Of a stretch of 64,000 nucleotides of DNA, positions 1 to 10,504 are shown piece after piece (position 1 is the stretch's first letter; the number at the start of each line of letters is the position of its first letter). This DNA is from Eustoma russellianum. Taxonomy: Eukaryota; Streptophyta; Magnoliopsida; Gentianales; Gentianaceae. The translations under genes and the position numbers were made by a program. The notes beneath the pieces were generated by a model. It did not search any database, had not been told where the DNA came from, and was given only the letters and a program-made list of their open reading frames with translations. The stretch lies in NCBI GenBank assembly GCA_036186865.1, contig AP025071.1, positions 10,585,879-10,649,878 on the forward strand, given 5' to 3'.

Positions 1-151
1 GAGCTCTGCTCTTCCAGTGTTTAGTCAGCTCTTCTAGTTTTGAGCTCAGCTCTTCCAGTGCTGAGATCTAATCATCCCTGTGTTGTACAGCATGTCAGTT
101 TCTAATCTGTATAGAAACTGAATCTGATTTTCGTATATTGTTTGCCTAACA
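1..151 (+). repeat. Copia-A 5' LTR, right end only
   Basis: This is the tail of an LTR whose left part lies outside the window. It carries the degenerate 'gctct...ccagtg...tgagctc' repeat also found near the end of the LTR at 4783-6153. The stretch around 'catccctgtgttgtacagcatgtcag' matches 'catccctgtactgtacagaatgtcag' there, with scattered differences. The end is set at 'cctaaca' (151) to match 'gacaaca' at 6153, which keeps a TG...CA LTR. No tRNA-Met primer site follows, so the exact end is uncertain. Confidence 0.7.
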
Positions 152-259
152 ATCTTAAGACGAGTTTGTGTTCTTATCTCAGTTTTGTGCCTATTTATTT
201 ACAGTATTCTGTTTGTATACTGACTTCTTGTTTCTGCATTTGTCAGAAACTGAAACGTG

Positions 260-1464
260 ATGGAGAACGAAAGCTCTTATTCGTTCAATGCTGTGCACGT
301 TGGTTCTCAGGAACAGAAATGTGCTGTTCCAATTGTACCTATTGTTGCTGCGTCTGTTCCTGCTCCGTCCCTGAGGTTGGACAGGTTGAGAAGCCGGAAA
401 AGTTTAGAGGCAGTTTCTTTAGACAATGGCAGCAAAAGATGCTTTTTTTCTTGACAACGATGGGTTTGGCTAAAATACTGACTGAGGATCCTCCGGAGGT
501 GGTTCCGCAAAATCAGAATATACAAAACAGTTTGATGGCTGAAGCGTGAAATTATAGTAATTATGTTTGCTTTAGTCATATTTTAAGTTGTTTAGAAAAT
601 TCGTTGTACGGACTATATTGTACCTTTAAAACCACAAGGTCACTGTGGATGGCCTTCGATAAGAAGTACCGCACGGAGGATGCCGATACAAAGAAGTTTG
701 TCATTGGCAAATTTCTTGATTTTAAAATGTCATGCTCCAAGACTGTTGTTTCTCAGATTGAGGAACTTCAGATGTTAGTGGCCAAAATAGAAGAAGAGGG
801 CATGTTGCTCAGTGAATCTTTTATAGTGGCATCTGTGATTGAGAAGCTACCTCTTTCGTAGAGGGAATTTAGAAGCTATCTCAAACACAAGCGAAAGGAC
901 ATGACATTGGAGGATCTGATTGTTTGACTCCGTATAGAGAAGGACAACCGCAGATCCGAAAGAAAGCCAAGTTTGAGTTCTGGTCATGCAAAGGCGCATG
1001 TCGCAGAGGCGAAGAAAAAGACAAAGGTAAATCTTTTCGGAGTGAACTCTAAAGGCTAGAAAGTTGCCAAAAAGTTCACTGGAAAATGTTATAACTGTGG
1101 AATTCAGGGGCACCACAGTGTTGACTGCCGTAAGCCCATGAAAAAGGAGGAGAAAGCGAAAGCCAACCTTGTGAGCCAGATGGATGATCTGGATTTGTAC
1201 GTTGTTGTTTCTGAGTGCAACGCAGTAGGAAATCCTCGTGAATGGTGGGTGAACACTGGAGCCACTCGACACGTCTGCGCCAACAAAGCCATATTCAGAG
1301 ATTATTTTTTGGCAAAGAATAATGAAAAGCTGTACATGGGGAACTCTGATAGCTCGAAGATTGAAGGTTCGGGCAATGTGATTCTGAAGATGACTTCAGG
1401 AAAGGAATTGACTCTGCGAGATGTACTGCACGTTTTTGACGTCCGCAATAACTTAGTTTCTTGA
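260..1464 (+). pseudogene. Copia-A gag and protease, decayed
   Basis: This is a broken copia Gag followed by the aspartic protease. The likely start is the ATG at 260 (MENESSYSF). Gag then runs through several frameshifts and stops: pieces around 388-549, 604-861, and onward to a CCHC nucleocapsid knuckle CYNCGIQGHHSVDC near 1090-1131. Downstream, 1138-1464 carries the protease region WWVNTGATRHVC and the typical tail 'TSGKELTLRDVLHV'. The normal active-site motif is D(T/S)GA; here Asp is replaced by Asn, so the protease would be inactive even if the frame were open. The Gag and protease style suggests the Tork-like group, but this is by eye only. The region is followed directly by the integrase remains. 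Confidence 0.8.
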
Positions 1465-2580
1465 GCTTTACTAGTCAGTCATGGATTTAGACTAGTATTT
1501 GATTGTAATAAATTTATTCTGAGTAAGAATGGGGTATTTCTGGGGAAGGGGTACTTGACGCCAACATGTTCCAACTTAGTGTGATGACTGCTTTACCCAA
1601 AAAACTTTGCCCGAAGAGGCTAATAAGAATTCTTCTACTTCTACTTATATTCTTGAGTCTTCTTCTTTATGGCATTTTCGTTTGGAAAATGTTAATTACA
1701 AGTCAATACAAATGATGATTAATCTTTACTTATTACCCAAACTGAACAATAATAAAGAAAAATGTCAAGTCTGTGTTGAAGCAAAAATGACAAAGACGCC
1801 ATTTCCTTCAATAGAAAGAAACACTGAACCTTTGGATTTAATTCATACAAATGTGTGTGATTTAAAATTTGTGCAAACAAGAGGTGGCAAAAAGTATTTC
1901 GTAACTTTTATCGATGATTGCACACGATACTGTTATGTCTATTTGCTAAGTAGCAAATACGAGACCCTTCATGCTTTCAAGCACTATAAAAATGAAGTTG
2001 AGAATCAGCTTAGCAAATAGATTAAGACAATTTGTAGTGATAGAGGTGGCAAATATGACACATCGTTTAATGAATTCTGTTCAGAACATGGCATTATTCG
2101 TCAAACGACTGAACCATATTCACCTCAATCGAATGGTATTGCTGAATACAAAAACCGTACTCTAAAAGAGATGATGAATGCTATGCAAATAAGTTTGTGT
2201 TTACCTCAGAACTTGTGGGGGAAGCAATTCTCTCAGCCAACGTCATTTTAAATAGATTACATCTAAGAAGATGGACGAAACCCCATACGAGCTTTGGAAA
2301 GGCCATAAGCCTAGTTACAAATACTTGAAAGTGTGGCGGTGTCTGGAGAAGGTTGCTGTACCTAAACCAAGACAAGTTAGAATTGGGCCTAAAATAATTG
2401 ATTGCGTATTCATAGGATATGCAACTAACAGTAGTGCATATCGATTCTTGGTGCACAAATCAGACATTCCTGACATACATGAGAATGTTGTTATGGAATC
2501 AAGAAATATAGTGTCCTTTGACGATGTCTTTCCAAAGACAGACAAAAACGATGAAGAAACAAGCACTAGTAAGTGAGTGC
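1465..2580 (+). pseudogene. Copia-A integrase, decayed
   Basis: The GAG-pre-integrase and integrase region of the same copia element. A piece at 1607-2020 holds the zinc-binding His/Cys part (LWHFRLENVNY ... CQVCVEAKM) and the start of the catalytic core with the first Asp near 'LDLIHTNVCDLKF', altered from the usual HxD. The central 'SDRGGKY' block is visible around 2038-2056 in another frame. The third acidic residue region is degraded ('NGIAEYKNRTL', near 2134-2165, keeps the Glu). The C-terminal integrase part is at 2271-2576 (ETPYELWKGHKPSYKYLKVW). At least three frame changes and stops separate these pieces, so no functional integrase can be made. Confidence 0.8.
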
Positions 2581-4140
2581 GTGAGACGACCCCTCAAGAA
2601 AATGAGAAACTGTGTCAAACCAAACGAGCCAGAATACCAACATCGTTTGGACCAGATTTTTTAACATATTTGGTAGAAAACAATCCAAGAACCTTTTCTG
2701 AGGCGATATCAACTCCAGAAGCTCCCTTCTGGAAAGAGGCAGTAAATAATGAGATAGAATCGATTCTTCAAAATCACACTCGGGAGCTGGTTGATCTTCC
2801 ACCAAGAAGTAAACCACTCGGATGCAAGTGGATTTTTAAGAAAAAGCTGAAAGAGGATGGGTCTATTCACAAGTACAAGGCCCAGTTGGTAGCTAAAGGT
2901 TATCGACAAAAGGAAGGCTTTGAATTTTTTGATACCTACTCACCGGTAACTAGGATCACTTCAATAAGGATGCTAGTTGCTATCGATGCAGTCTACGACT
3001 TAGAAATCCATCAGATAGATGTGAAGACTGCCTTCCAGAACGGTGAGTTAGAAGAAGAAATTTATATGGAGCAACTTGAATGGTTTGTTATACCAGGGCA
3101 AGTGAAAAAGGTGTGTAAACTTGTTAAGTCTTTATACGGACTTAAACAAGCACCCAAACAATGACATTTGAAGTTTGATGAGGCAATGTTGTTAAATGGC
3201 TTCAGGATCAACGAGTGTGACAAGTGTGTGTACATCAAAAATACACCAAACGCTTATGTGATAGTATGTCTATATGTAGACGACATGCTTATCATCGACA
3301 GTACTCGTGACATCATCTTGAATACCAAGAAGATGTTAACACGAAATTTTGATATGAAAGATATAGAGGTTGCCAATGTTATTCTAGGGATTAAAATTTC
3401 CCGGATAACTGAAGGCCTTGTTATGTCGCAAACTCATTATATTGAATTTGTTCTCAAACGATTCAATATGTTTGATACAAAACCAATAAAGACCCCATTA
3501 GACTTAAGTATACACTTAAGAAAGAATCGAGGTGAACCTGTAGCTCAATTGAAATACTCACAGGAAATTGGAAGTCTGATGTACATAACAAACTGTACAA
3601 GACCAGACTTAGCTTGTTCAGTAAAAAAATTGAGCAGGTTTACCAGTAATCCAAGTGAAAATCATTGAAAAGCTCTAAATAGAGTGATGAGGTACCTGAA
3701 GTACACAATGAACCTTGGATTACACTATACAAGATATCCAGCAGTATTGGAAGGATATTGTGATGCGAATTGGATATCAGATAGCAAGGACTCTAAGTCT
3801 ACCAGTGGATACCTATTCACTGTTGGTGGTGGTGCTGTGTAATGGAAGTCTACAAAACAAACGTGCATAGCTCGGTCTACTATGGAAGCCAAGTTTATAG
3901 CACTAGATAAAGCTGGAGAAGAGGCTGAATGGCTTCGAAATTTCCTAGAAGATGTTCCATGTTGGCCTAAGCCAATCGCTCCTATCAGCATACACTGTGA
4001 TAGTCAGTCTGCTATAGGACAAGCACAAAGCAGCATCTACAATGGTAAGTCACGACATATACATCGGAGACATAATACCATTAATCAATTGATCTCTAAT
4101 GGCGTGATTCCATTGATTACATAAAATCAAAGAAGAATCT
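2581..4140 (+). pseudogene. Copia-A reverse transcriptase and RNase H, decayed
   Basis: The copia RT domain begins near 2700 (EAPFWKEAVNNEIES) and contains GCKWIFKKKLKEDGS, KAQLVAKGYRQKEG and QIDVKTAFQNGELEEEIYM. A stop at about 3162 is followed by the rest of RT (3168-3668), which retains the catalytic YVDD box (CLYVDDMLIIDS). RNase H follows, with the segment MEAKFIALDKAGEEAEWLRN at 3882 onward and HCDSQSAI downstream. The codon at 3841-3843 is TAA where Trp is expected, and there are other nonsense changes. Order gag-PR-INT-RT-RH shows this is Ty1-copia rather than Ty3-gypsy. Confidence 0.85.
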
Positions 4141-4782
4141 TGCGGATCCGCTTACAAAAGCTTGCCTAGAGATCAGATGTCAAAATTGACAAACGGAATG
4201 GGACTTAAGCCTACTACGCAAGAGTCTTTGTAACGGTAACCCAACCTTGTTGACTGGAGATCCCAGAATCTTGGTGCAATGGACCAACTAAGTTATGAAG
4301 GTTCAGTTAGCACTTACTCATTCCACTACATAAAAGTGCTGCCTGCAGAGAATATTTAGGGAAAGCTAAAGGTTTTAATGATGTCATATATCTTGATACA
4401 TTAAGTGCGATATGGCAGAATGCTCTTGATAGGAATCACCTATGTATGTGTGAAGTGGGGCCGCTTCTATGAGAATTCTATGAGGCAAAGAAATCTCTAA
4501 AACAATTTCTGAAACCAGGTTGTTCATGGTCAAAACACGAACACAACCATGAGAACCAAAAGAGTGTTAAAGAAATGTTGTGTCAGTATTATTATCTAGG
4601 TTCACAGCAAAGGCTGACTAGTTCAAGACATCAAGTCACTACTTAGCCGAGTGAATCCGATGGTACATCACTACAAAAGGTTCAAAGCCAGAAGTTACCT
4701 CTTCTGATGCAACATTTTCTTGTCTGACTTCTCGTTAGAGTCTGCATCTGCATTTGCATTAATTTCCATTCATGTAGGGGAT
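4141..4782 (+). other. Copia-A 3' untranslated spacer and polypurine tract
   Basis: Non-coding DNA between the end of RNase H and the 3' LTR. The start still shows the ragged end of pol ('aatgggacttaagcct', similar to the MGLKP end of related elements). A short purine tract 'gtaggggat' (about 4774-4782) abuts the LTR start and is the likely plus-strand primer. Nothing else is recognisable. Confidence 0.6.
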
Positions 4783-5174
4783 TGTTGGAGAAAAATTTGT
4801 AAATGGGTTTGTCCAAAGTTGGTGAGCAATATACTTTGAGCTTAATTAAGATTAGTTTTCGTTAATCAAAAATGAAAACTAATGAATCCTAAATTATCTA
4901 CTTAATGAGTAGATGATTTTAGACTTTTGAATCACTCAATTTCGATACCGGGTGAATGAGAAATTAATGCTTAAAGTAGGAATAAAAATTGGTTGCAAAT
5001 TGGAAAATTGGTGATGTGACTTCATGAGAAGAAGACACATCACCTTTTTGCAAATATACCACATTGGCAAATTGAAGGGAAGATGCCACCAAATATAGTG
5101 CTAGGAGAGGCACTTCAGATGTGCCCTAAAGACATGAGAAGTTTTTGACTAAAGGGAAGACCTAGAAAGTGCCA

Positions 5175-5300
5175 CACCGCGCACACGCGCAGCGCCGTCG
5201 CTCGCCCGCCCGTCCGGCCAGCTCGGATTGGCTCGTGCTCGGGCTCGGCTCGTGCTCGTGCTCGAGCTCAAGCTCGTGGCACGTGGCTCGCCCGCCCGGT
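5175..5300 (+). repeat. GC-rich CpG block with ggctcgtgctcg repeats in Copia-A LTR
   Basis: A compact block rich in CG dinucleotides in otherwise AT-rich DNA, with several imperfect copies of 'gctcgtgctcgg' between about 5227 and 5275. It lies about 250-350 bases upstream of the LTR TATA box, so it is likely part of the LTR regulatory region or a slippage-grown simple repeat. The minus-strand ORF across it is a low-complexity artefact. Confidence 0.6.
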
Positions 5301-5490
5301 TCTTATCTTTTTGGACAAATTTTCTTTTAGATTTTTCCATAAAATAATTTACTTGATCATACGGTTATGATTTAATCCTACGATCTAACGGCTCAGATTA
5401 AGCTGACAGTTTCAGCTGACTGATTCCAACCAGTTGTGGGTTAATGGCCGATCAGAGGCAGTCGTGGGGTGCGTGGTGAACGTGAGGGTT

Positions 5491-5548
5491 ACTGGCCAAT
5501 CAGTGCGGTCGTGGGTTGCCGTAACCTCCAAGATTTCCCTCTATAAAT
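5491..5548 (+). promoter_or_regulatory. Copia-A LTR core promoter (CCAAT + TATA)
   Basis: 'ggccaatcag' at 5491-5500 and 'tataaat' at 5542-5548 have eukaryotic promoter spacing. The related LTR on the minus strand has TATAAATA at the equivalent place (42188-42195), which supports the call. Transcription would start roughly 25-35 bases downstream of the TATA box. Confidence 0.6.
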
Positions 5549-5830
5549 GGAGGCAGTGCACTGCTTCTGAAAAACACAGAAAATTTTCCTTCTTTTCTCC
5601 TACTGCATGCGAGCATTCTGCATAAACTACTGCTGCATAATGCATACACTGCTGCTGCATTTCATCAATCCGAGAAGTCAGAACATTTGTCAGGTTCGTG
5701 AAGTTCTTACATAGTAGTGCCACTCGTTCGAACTGTTAGCCGTTGTATCCTAGGAGACGTTTGCAATTTCCGGTTGGACACAGTATACCGGAGCAATTCG
5801 TCCAATGGATAGAGTCCTGGACTCGCCTCG

Positions 5831-6085
5831 GTTTGCATCTTGAGCTCTTCTCTGTGTTGAGCTCTTCCCTGTGCTGAGCTCATCTCTGTGTTGAGTTCTT
5901 GAGCTCTTCTCTGTGTTGAGCTCTTTCCTGTGTTGAGCTCATCGCTGTGCTGAGTTCTTGAGCTCATCTCTGTGCTGAGCTCTTTCTGTGATGAGCTCTG
6001 TTTATCCTATGTTCAGCTCTGCTCTTCCTGCGTTGAGCTCTGCTCTTCCTGCATTGAGCTCAGCTTTTCCTATGTTGAGCTCAGA
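5831..6085 (+). repeat. Degenerate tandem array of tgagctc-containing units
   Basis: More than a dozen imperfect units of about 16-20 bases built on 'tgagctcttctctgtgt' follow each other up to 6085. The same motif begins the window (1-66), placing the array near the 3' end of this LTR family, downstream of the likely transcription start. The number of units differs between copies, as expected for replication slippage. Confidence 0.75.
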
Positions 6086-6153
6086 TCATCCCTGTACTGT
6101 ACAGAATGTCAGTTTTGTTCTCTAATAAATCTGAGTTTGTATATGAGACAACA

Positions 6154-6883
6154 AGTAAAGAGCAGGACATTAAAGCGTACCTTCGCTTCGTCAATGTCTA
6201 AGTATACGAAAACCTCAGCTATGGAATGTCGACTCTCAGTGATAAAATCAAGGTGCAGCACCGATCCTCCATTCAATTGCTTGTCCACCTCTAGATCCAA
6301 GCAGGATTCATTCACGGTAATGTTTCATCCAGGGGAAACCGCACTTGGGGAGAGAGAGTAGTGGATTTCTCAAAAATCTTCATCAAGGGCATCAGAGAGG
6401 CTCGATGTAGCAGCTGAACTGAGGCCTCACATTCCTGCCTGTTTGGAAAGTTGCGAAGCTAGCTGAAGGCCACCCCAATAGGCTTCTTAACTTGCTAAGT
6501 CCTCCATCATCTTCTGAAAGTGCTCACATTCCTGAGCTGTTGAGGCGTGTGCTGCAGCGGTGCCTTGTACAGGCATGGTAATCCTGGGACGCACGCCTAT
6601 AACAGAGAAATAAAATTATAGCTAAGTAATGAAAAACTTAGTCAAAAGAGAAAACACAACATTACCTCCAACAGGAACAGCTGGCGAGTTCTTGGCCACA
6701 TTAGCCAATTGTTCTGCAGATACCAAGGCAGCTATTGTTGTCGTGAAAATGCCATAATTGGAGCACTGGTCTCTATAGCTTTGGAAAATCTAGATGACTT
6801 TCCTGCCTTGGGAGGAAGAGAGCCGACTGCACTTGCGGATACCGCCAAGCTCATTGTCAAGATAGAAGCTAGGGGAACAGCCT
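6154..6883 (-). pseudogene. Decayed gene fragment, C-terminal half (plant transposon-associated protein-like)
   Basis: Reading the minus strand, short open stretches such as 'ATAAAHAST..ECEHFQKMMEDLA' (near 6490-6560) and 'CLDLEVDKQLNGGS' (near 6270-6305) alternate with possible splice sites and stops. This half continues the fragment at 40479-41391: removing Copia-B and one copy of its 5-bp TSD joins the two halves directly. The other half resembles the plant domain called 'putative gypsy-type transposon' (Transposase_28-like). I cannot assign a function to this half. It is AT-rich with lost frames, so it is a relic. Confidence 0.4.
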
Positions 6884-6888
6884 CAACG

Positions 6889-7134
6889 TGTTAAAACCGA
6901 GCTTGAACTGAAGCGTGCACCAGCTGCTCAAACTCAAGGGAAGTGCAGCAGTAAGGATGATGTGGCAGTTTCAAAGAATGACATTGGTCAACAAGCTAAT
7001 ACACGGATCAAGCTCAAGCCCACACATGATTGGTGGATAACTCAGCAGAGGAGAAGCGTGCTGGCGTAGTATAGGTGGTTATCGTTGGTTAGCGGTTATA
7101 GTATAGTATAGATGATGGTTACTTAGTAGAAAAT
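6889..7134 (+). repeat. Copia-B 5' LTR, left part
   Basis: Matches 39911-40220 of the 3' LTR, including the block 'agcggttatagtatag'. About 55 bases present in the 3' LTR (around 40062-40120) are missing here. The copy stops at 'gtagaaaat', where the LARD-like element enters, and resumes at 32959. Confidence 0.9.
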
Positions 7135-7791
7135 TGTTGTAACCGACAGTAAACATAATTGAAAAAGAAAGGAGAGCAATCGTGAGGAAAGAGAGAATCG
7201 GCCGAGAGAAGGAAAAAGAAGAAAAAGAGAGGAGAGAGAAAGGAAGAGAGAAAGAGGGAAGAGGAAGAAGAGGAAGAAAAGTAGGCACACCGCGTCAAAT
7301 CCAACATCCATACTCCGTAAATTCTTCATTTGAAAGGTAGGTTACCCTCCCCTCTGTCGGATTGCTTTGGATTCCCTCGAATTCTGTATTGGGATTATTT
7401 GATTATCACTGTATGTCTATCCTTTATATGTTTTTATGAATTTTTTATGTTTTGGTACGCAGATTGCATGAATGGCCTTAGATATAGATCAAACAGCACG
7501 GAAATAGGCTGTAATGGGTTCAGGTTGTCAAGAAACATGCACGGAGGTGGCGCGTGTAGCAGACGCGCTGCGGCCCACGCGCGCCTCTGAGCGGCACACG
7601 CTGACGTTGTCAGTTGCGTTACGTAGAGGGCGTTAAATGGAGCACAATGGAATTTGTTTGGGGTTAATCGGAGTTAAAACGAATAAGTTATGAATTTTTG
7701 AATGAAATCTAAAATTTAAGGAAATAAAAGAAATAATAAAATAAAGAAAAAAATGGTGGAGGGCAGGCCAGCTGGTTTTCTTAGCGGGCCG
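7135..7791 (+). repeat. LARD 5' LTR, left part
   Basis: Aligned with the 3' LTR at 30510-32953. It lacks about 215 bases present there (about 30531-30747) and about 75 further bases (about 31357-31435). It holds an A/G-rich tract (7160-7280) whose reverse strand gives long Ser/Phe/Leu-rich false ORFs. It is cut by Tekay-1 at 7792 and resumes at 18048. Confidence 0.85.
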
Positions 7792-8599
7792 TGTAGCGCC
7801 CCGGCCCGAAACTTTCATCGGAACTAGTGCACTCGCCGTAGTCTACTATGAGAATTACGAAGCATCAAAGCAGATCAAACATGCATCATCCATGATGTAA
7901 GACAAATCAGCGGAAACGTTGTAAGATTTAAAACTTCACCATCATTAATGTACCCAGAAAATACAGCGGAAATAAAAAATGTTTGATCAACTGTCTAACA
8001 TAACTTCCAGTACCACATAATAAACATGGAGTTTCTAAACTTAATGAGAGTAATCCAGCATCTATCTACTTCCATGCCCGTCATCCCATTGAGCCCACTC
8101 GCCATCGTCTTCGACAAATATCATTTCATATTCAGGCTCACCTGAAATGGAATAGAGTATTTGTTCTTAGCGAAAATCTCGCCAGCAAGTAACCCGTCTA
8201 TACACCTTACGGGATCACACACGACGAGTCACCAGTGTATAAGTCATTGCCCAAAATAAGGTGCTAGGGTTAGCAAATAGCATCTTTATAAAAATTCCTC
8301 AAAACTGATAAAACACATAAATGATACACGGATACGAGAACAAACATGTACTAAAACAACATATCACATAAGCAAGTCATAAGCTAGTCACGTTTCTTGC
8401 ATATCCAATCTTATGCTTTGTGTATCATGATGCATGTACTTCTTTAAAACCACACACAACACCCATGCATATGTCCTCTTTCATAAAAATGTCATGCGTG
8501 TCATTTCACAAAACATTTCATAACTCTTCTTATCATATTCTTCGCGTAGCAGAACTTTATACTTTGTGGGTGATCAGTCCACAGCAAACAGAACTTTAT

Positions 8600-8805
8600 A
8601 CCCCGTGCTGAAAGGTCCACGGCCCTATAACATATAACTTTATACCTCATGCTGAAAGGTCCACGGCCCCATTACATACATCATATATCCGTGCTGATAG
8701 GTCCACAGCACCATTACATATATCATATATCTGTGCTGATAGGTCCACGGCCCCATAAAATACTTTCTTTTCCGTGCTGATAGGTCCACGGCCCCATAAA
8801 ATATT
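8600..8805 (-). repeat. 42-bp tandem repeat in Tekay LTR
   Basis: The motif 'tgctga(a/t)aggtccac' occurs at about 8606, 8650, 8692, 8734 and 8775, giving a period of 41-44 bases. Equivalent arrays are at about 16185-16380 and 56475-56630. On the element's sense (minus) strand the period is close to 14 codons, giving a repeated peptide like GPWTYQHGYMIYV in an ORF at 8640-8834. Confidence 0.85.
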
Positions 8806-9229
8806 TTATACCCTGCTGTTGATTCACAGGTCACTCTTTTATACCCTGCTTTCGCAGGCGTGACTTTTATACACTGAGATCAACCAGCAGCCATACTTTG
8901 CCTTTCGAAAACTTTAAACTTCTCTTGTAAACACATGTTCTTTCGCAAAGCAATTCTCAAGTCAAATGCAAGTGCCCATGTCATGATGCAGGATGCTCAT
9001 GCAACTTCGTATCAAACATGTAACATACACACACATCTTACATATCAAGTATACAGTCTTACACCTCAAGCACTCCTCGTTCGTATCTTTCCAAGTCCGT
9101 TCGTCTCACAAATTCACTTGGGATTCAATCTTACCCTTACTTAGTCGAACCTACCATCTATACCTCAATTGCACTTCAAATAACCTTGCATTTTATGTTC
9201 AAATGAAGTGTATAAAGTTATTACACCTA

Positions 9230-9495
9230 CATAGGGCGCCTAAAGGGTCAAAAAGACTTCCAGTATACTTCGAACGCCACATGAGGCGCCTAAAGTGACT
9301 TGGAGCGCCTATACTGAGCGTTCGAAGTGTTCGGGGATGTGTCATATACATCGAACGCCTACATGAAGCGCCTAATGTGACATGAAGCGCCTAATGTAGG
9401 AGTTCGAAGTGTACGGGGATGCTCTGGGACACATTGAACGCCTACGTTAGGCGCCTAATGTGACTTGAAGCGCCTAATGTAGGTGTTCGAAGTGT
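9230..9495. repeat. Three-unit hairpin array (ggcgcc-rich) in Tekay LTR
   Basis: Three tandem units of roughly 80-85 bases each begin with '(t)cgaacgcc' or 'tgaacgcct' and end with its approximate reverse complement 'ggtgttcgaagtg': about 9269-9327, 9351-9407 and 9434-9491. Each unit contains 'agcgcctaatg'-type inner repeats, and 'gg(g/c)gcctaa' is frequent. Corresponding arrays are at about 16815-17080 and 57060-57325. Confidence 0.8.
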
Positions 9496-10459
9496 TCTGA
9501 CGGTTCTAAACTGCATTTTTTCTACAGTAACTTCCACCCAACACCTTTCTTCTTCAACCCCTTTCATGTTCAACACCTCAAGATCAATCTTAGTACCTTG
9601 ATTCATCATGCTTAACACACCACTAACATGAATTGATTCTTAGACATGTCTAATAGTATCCACTCTTAACCTTCTATCATTCACAATCTTCAATAGATAT
9701 CCTCAACCTTCCCAACACAATAAGACTATAACAAGGCTATCAATCATCCTTCAATTCTCTGCAACTCCTCTCAAACATCTAAGGTGTAGACAACCAACAC
9801 AAGAACATAACAAAACAATAAACACATCAAGAATACACTTTCATGGGCATGCTTGACAAACAACAAAGCACCACATAGCTATTCTCAGAAATTTGGCCCA
9901 AAGAACATGACTTTACACAACTAACAACAATAATTACATATAGTAAAGCATTTAACATAAACAAATCAAAACTACTAATGTGTGATCCAAGTTTTCTCTT
10001 TGTAAGAACATAGGGCCTAAAGTAACAAAATTAGCGTAAAGCGTATAAAAAGATTACTTGCCTTGGAATCTAGATACGCTTACGAGTGTATGGCAGAATT
10101 TCTGTAAAGATTGAACCTAGATTGGACGCTCTTCCTTCCTGTCCTTCTTCTTCTCTTCTTCTTCTTTTCTCTTTCTCCTTCCCTTTTCTCTCCAGCGGTT
10201 TTTCCCTCTCCTTTTGGTGTTATAACCGATCCTTTAGGCTGATGGGGAGTTATACTAAGTGTTGTGTAACTCCCCTATCCTTTAGCAGGGACCTTTTAGG
10301 TAATTTTCCTTAATTACCTTTAATTCTACTTTTAACCCCTTTTCTTATTTTCCTATATTTTAAGTAACTAAGTCTCACATCCTACATCATTAATTAAATT
10401 GCATTTAAGGTTGACCTTTAAGTATTGAAAGTCGTGCTTAAAAGTCACGGAGTATGACA

Positions 10460-10500
10460 TTCCACCCCCCTTACAAAAAGTTTCGTCCTCGAAACTTATG
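10460..10500 (-). promoter_or_regulatory. Tekay-1 polypurine tract with upstream hairpin
   Basis: On the minus strand a short inverted repeat 'aagtttcg-agga-cgaaactt' is followed at once by 'tttttgtaaggggggtggaa', which abuts the 3' LTR. The G-rich tract is the expected plus-strand DNA primer. The same arrangement is at 58295-58335 in Tekay-2 and at 30474-30509 in the LARD-like element. Confidence 0.8.
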
Positions 10501-10504
10501 TACC

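Larger units (their letters stand above)
4783..6153 (+). repeat. Copia-A 3' LTR
   Basis: The LTR starts tgttggag directly after the purine tract and ends gacaaca; its last about 100 bases match 1-151. It contains a GC-rich block (about 5175-5300), a CCAAT box (5491-5500), a TATA box (5542) and a degenerate repeat array near the end. The length of about 1.37 kb is long for copia. The sequence changes character at 6154 into the gene fragment. A related LTR piece lies on the minus strand at 41392-42235. Confidence 0.75.
7792..10459 (-). repeat. Tekay-1 3' LTR
   Basis: On the plus strand it starts tgtagcgccccggcccgaaa and ends gtatgaca. It aligns end to end with 15381-18042. It contains a 42-bp repeat array (8600-8805), a hairpin array rich in ggcgcc (9230-9495) and a pyrimidine tract (10131-10215). 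No gene is present; the short ORFs inside recur in all LTR copies only because LTRs are duplicates. Confidence 0.92.

Noticed and set aside
5149..5340. Minus-strand ORF with Ser/Arg/Ala-rich repeats
   Set aside because: Low-complexity translation of the GC-rich repeat in the Copia-A LTR.
7079..7329. Three overlapping minus-strand ORFs rich in Ser/Phe/Leu (and copies at 30709-30978)
   Set aside because: They are the reverse reading of an A/G-rich tract in the LARD LTR leader and repeat only because the LTR is duplicated.
8420..8611. 63-codon plus-strand ORF conserved at 16001-16192
   Set aside because: Antisense to the element and inside duplicated LTRs; similarity follows from LTR duplication, not coding selection.
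8600..8805. Regularly spaced repeats suggestive of a CRISPR array
   Set aside because: Plant nuclear DNA, repeats are directly adjacent without unique spacers, and they lie in an LTR.
8993..9298. 101-codon plus-strand ORF also present at 16565-16882
   Set aside because: Same reason: LTR copies of one event, no recognisable domain, broken in the Tekay-2 LTR.
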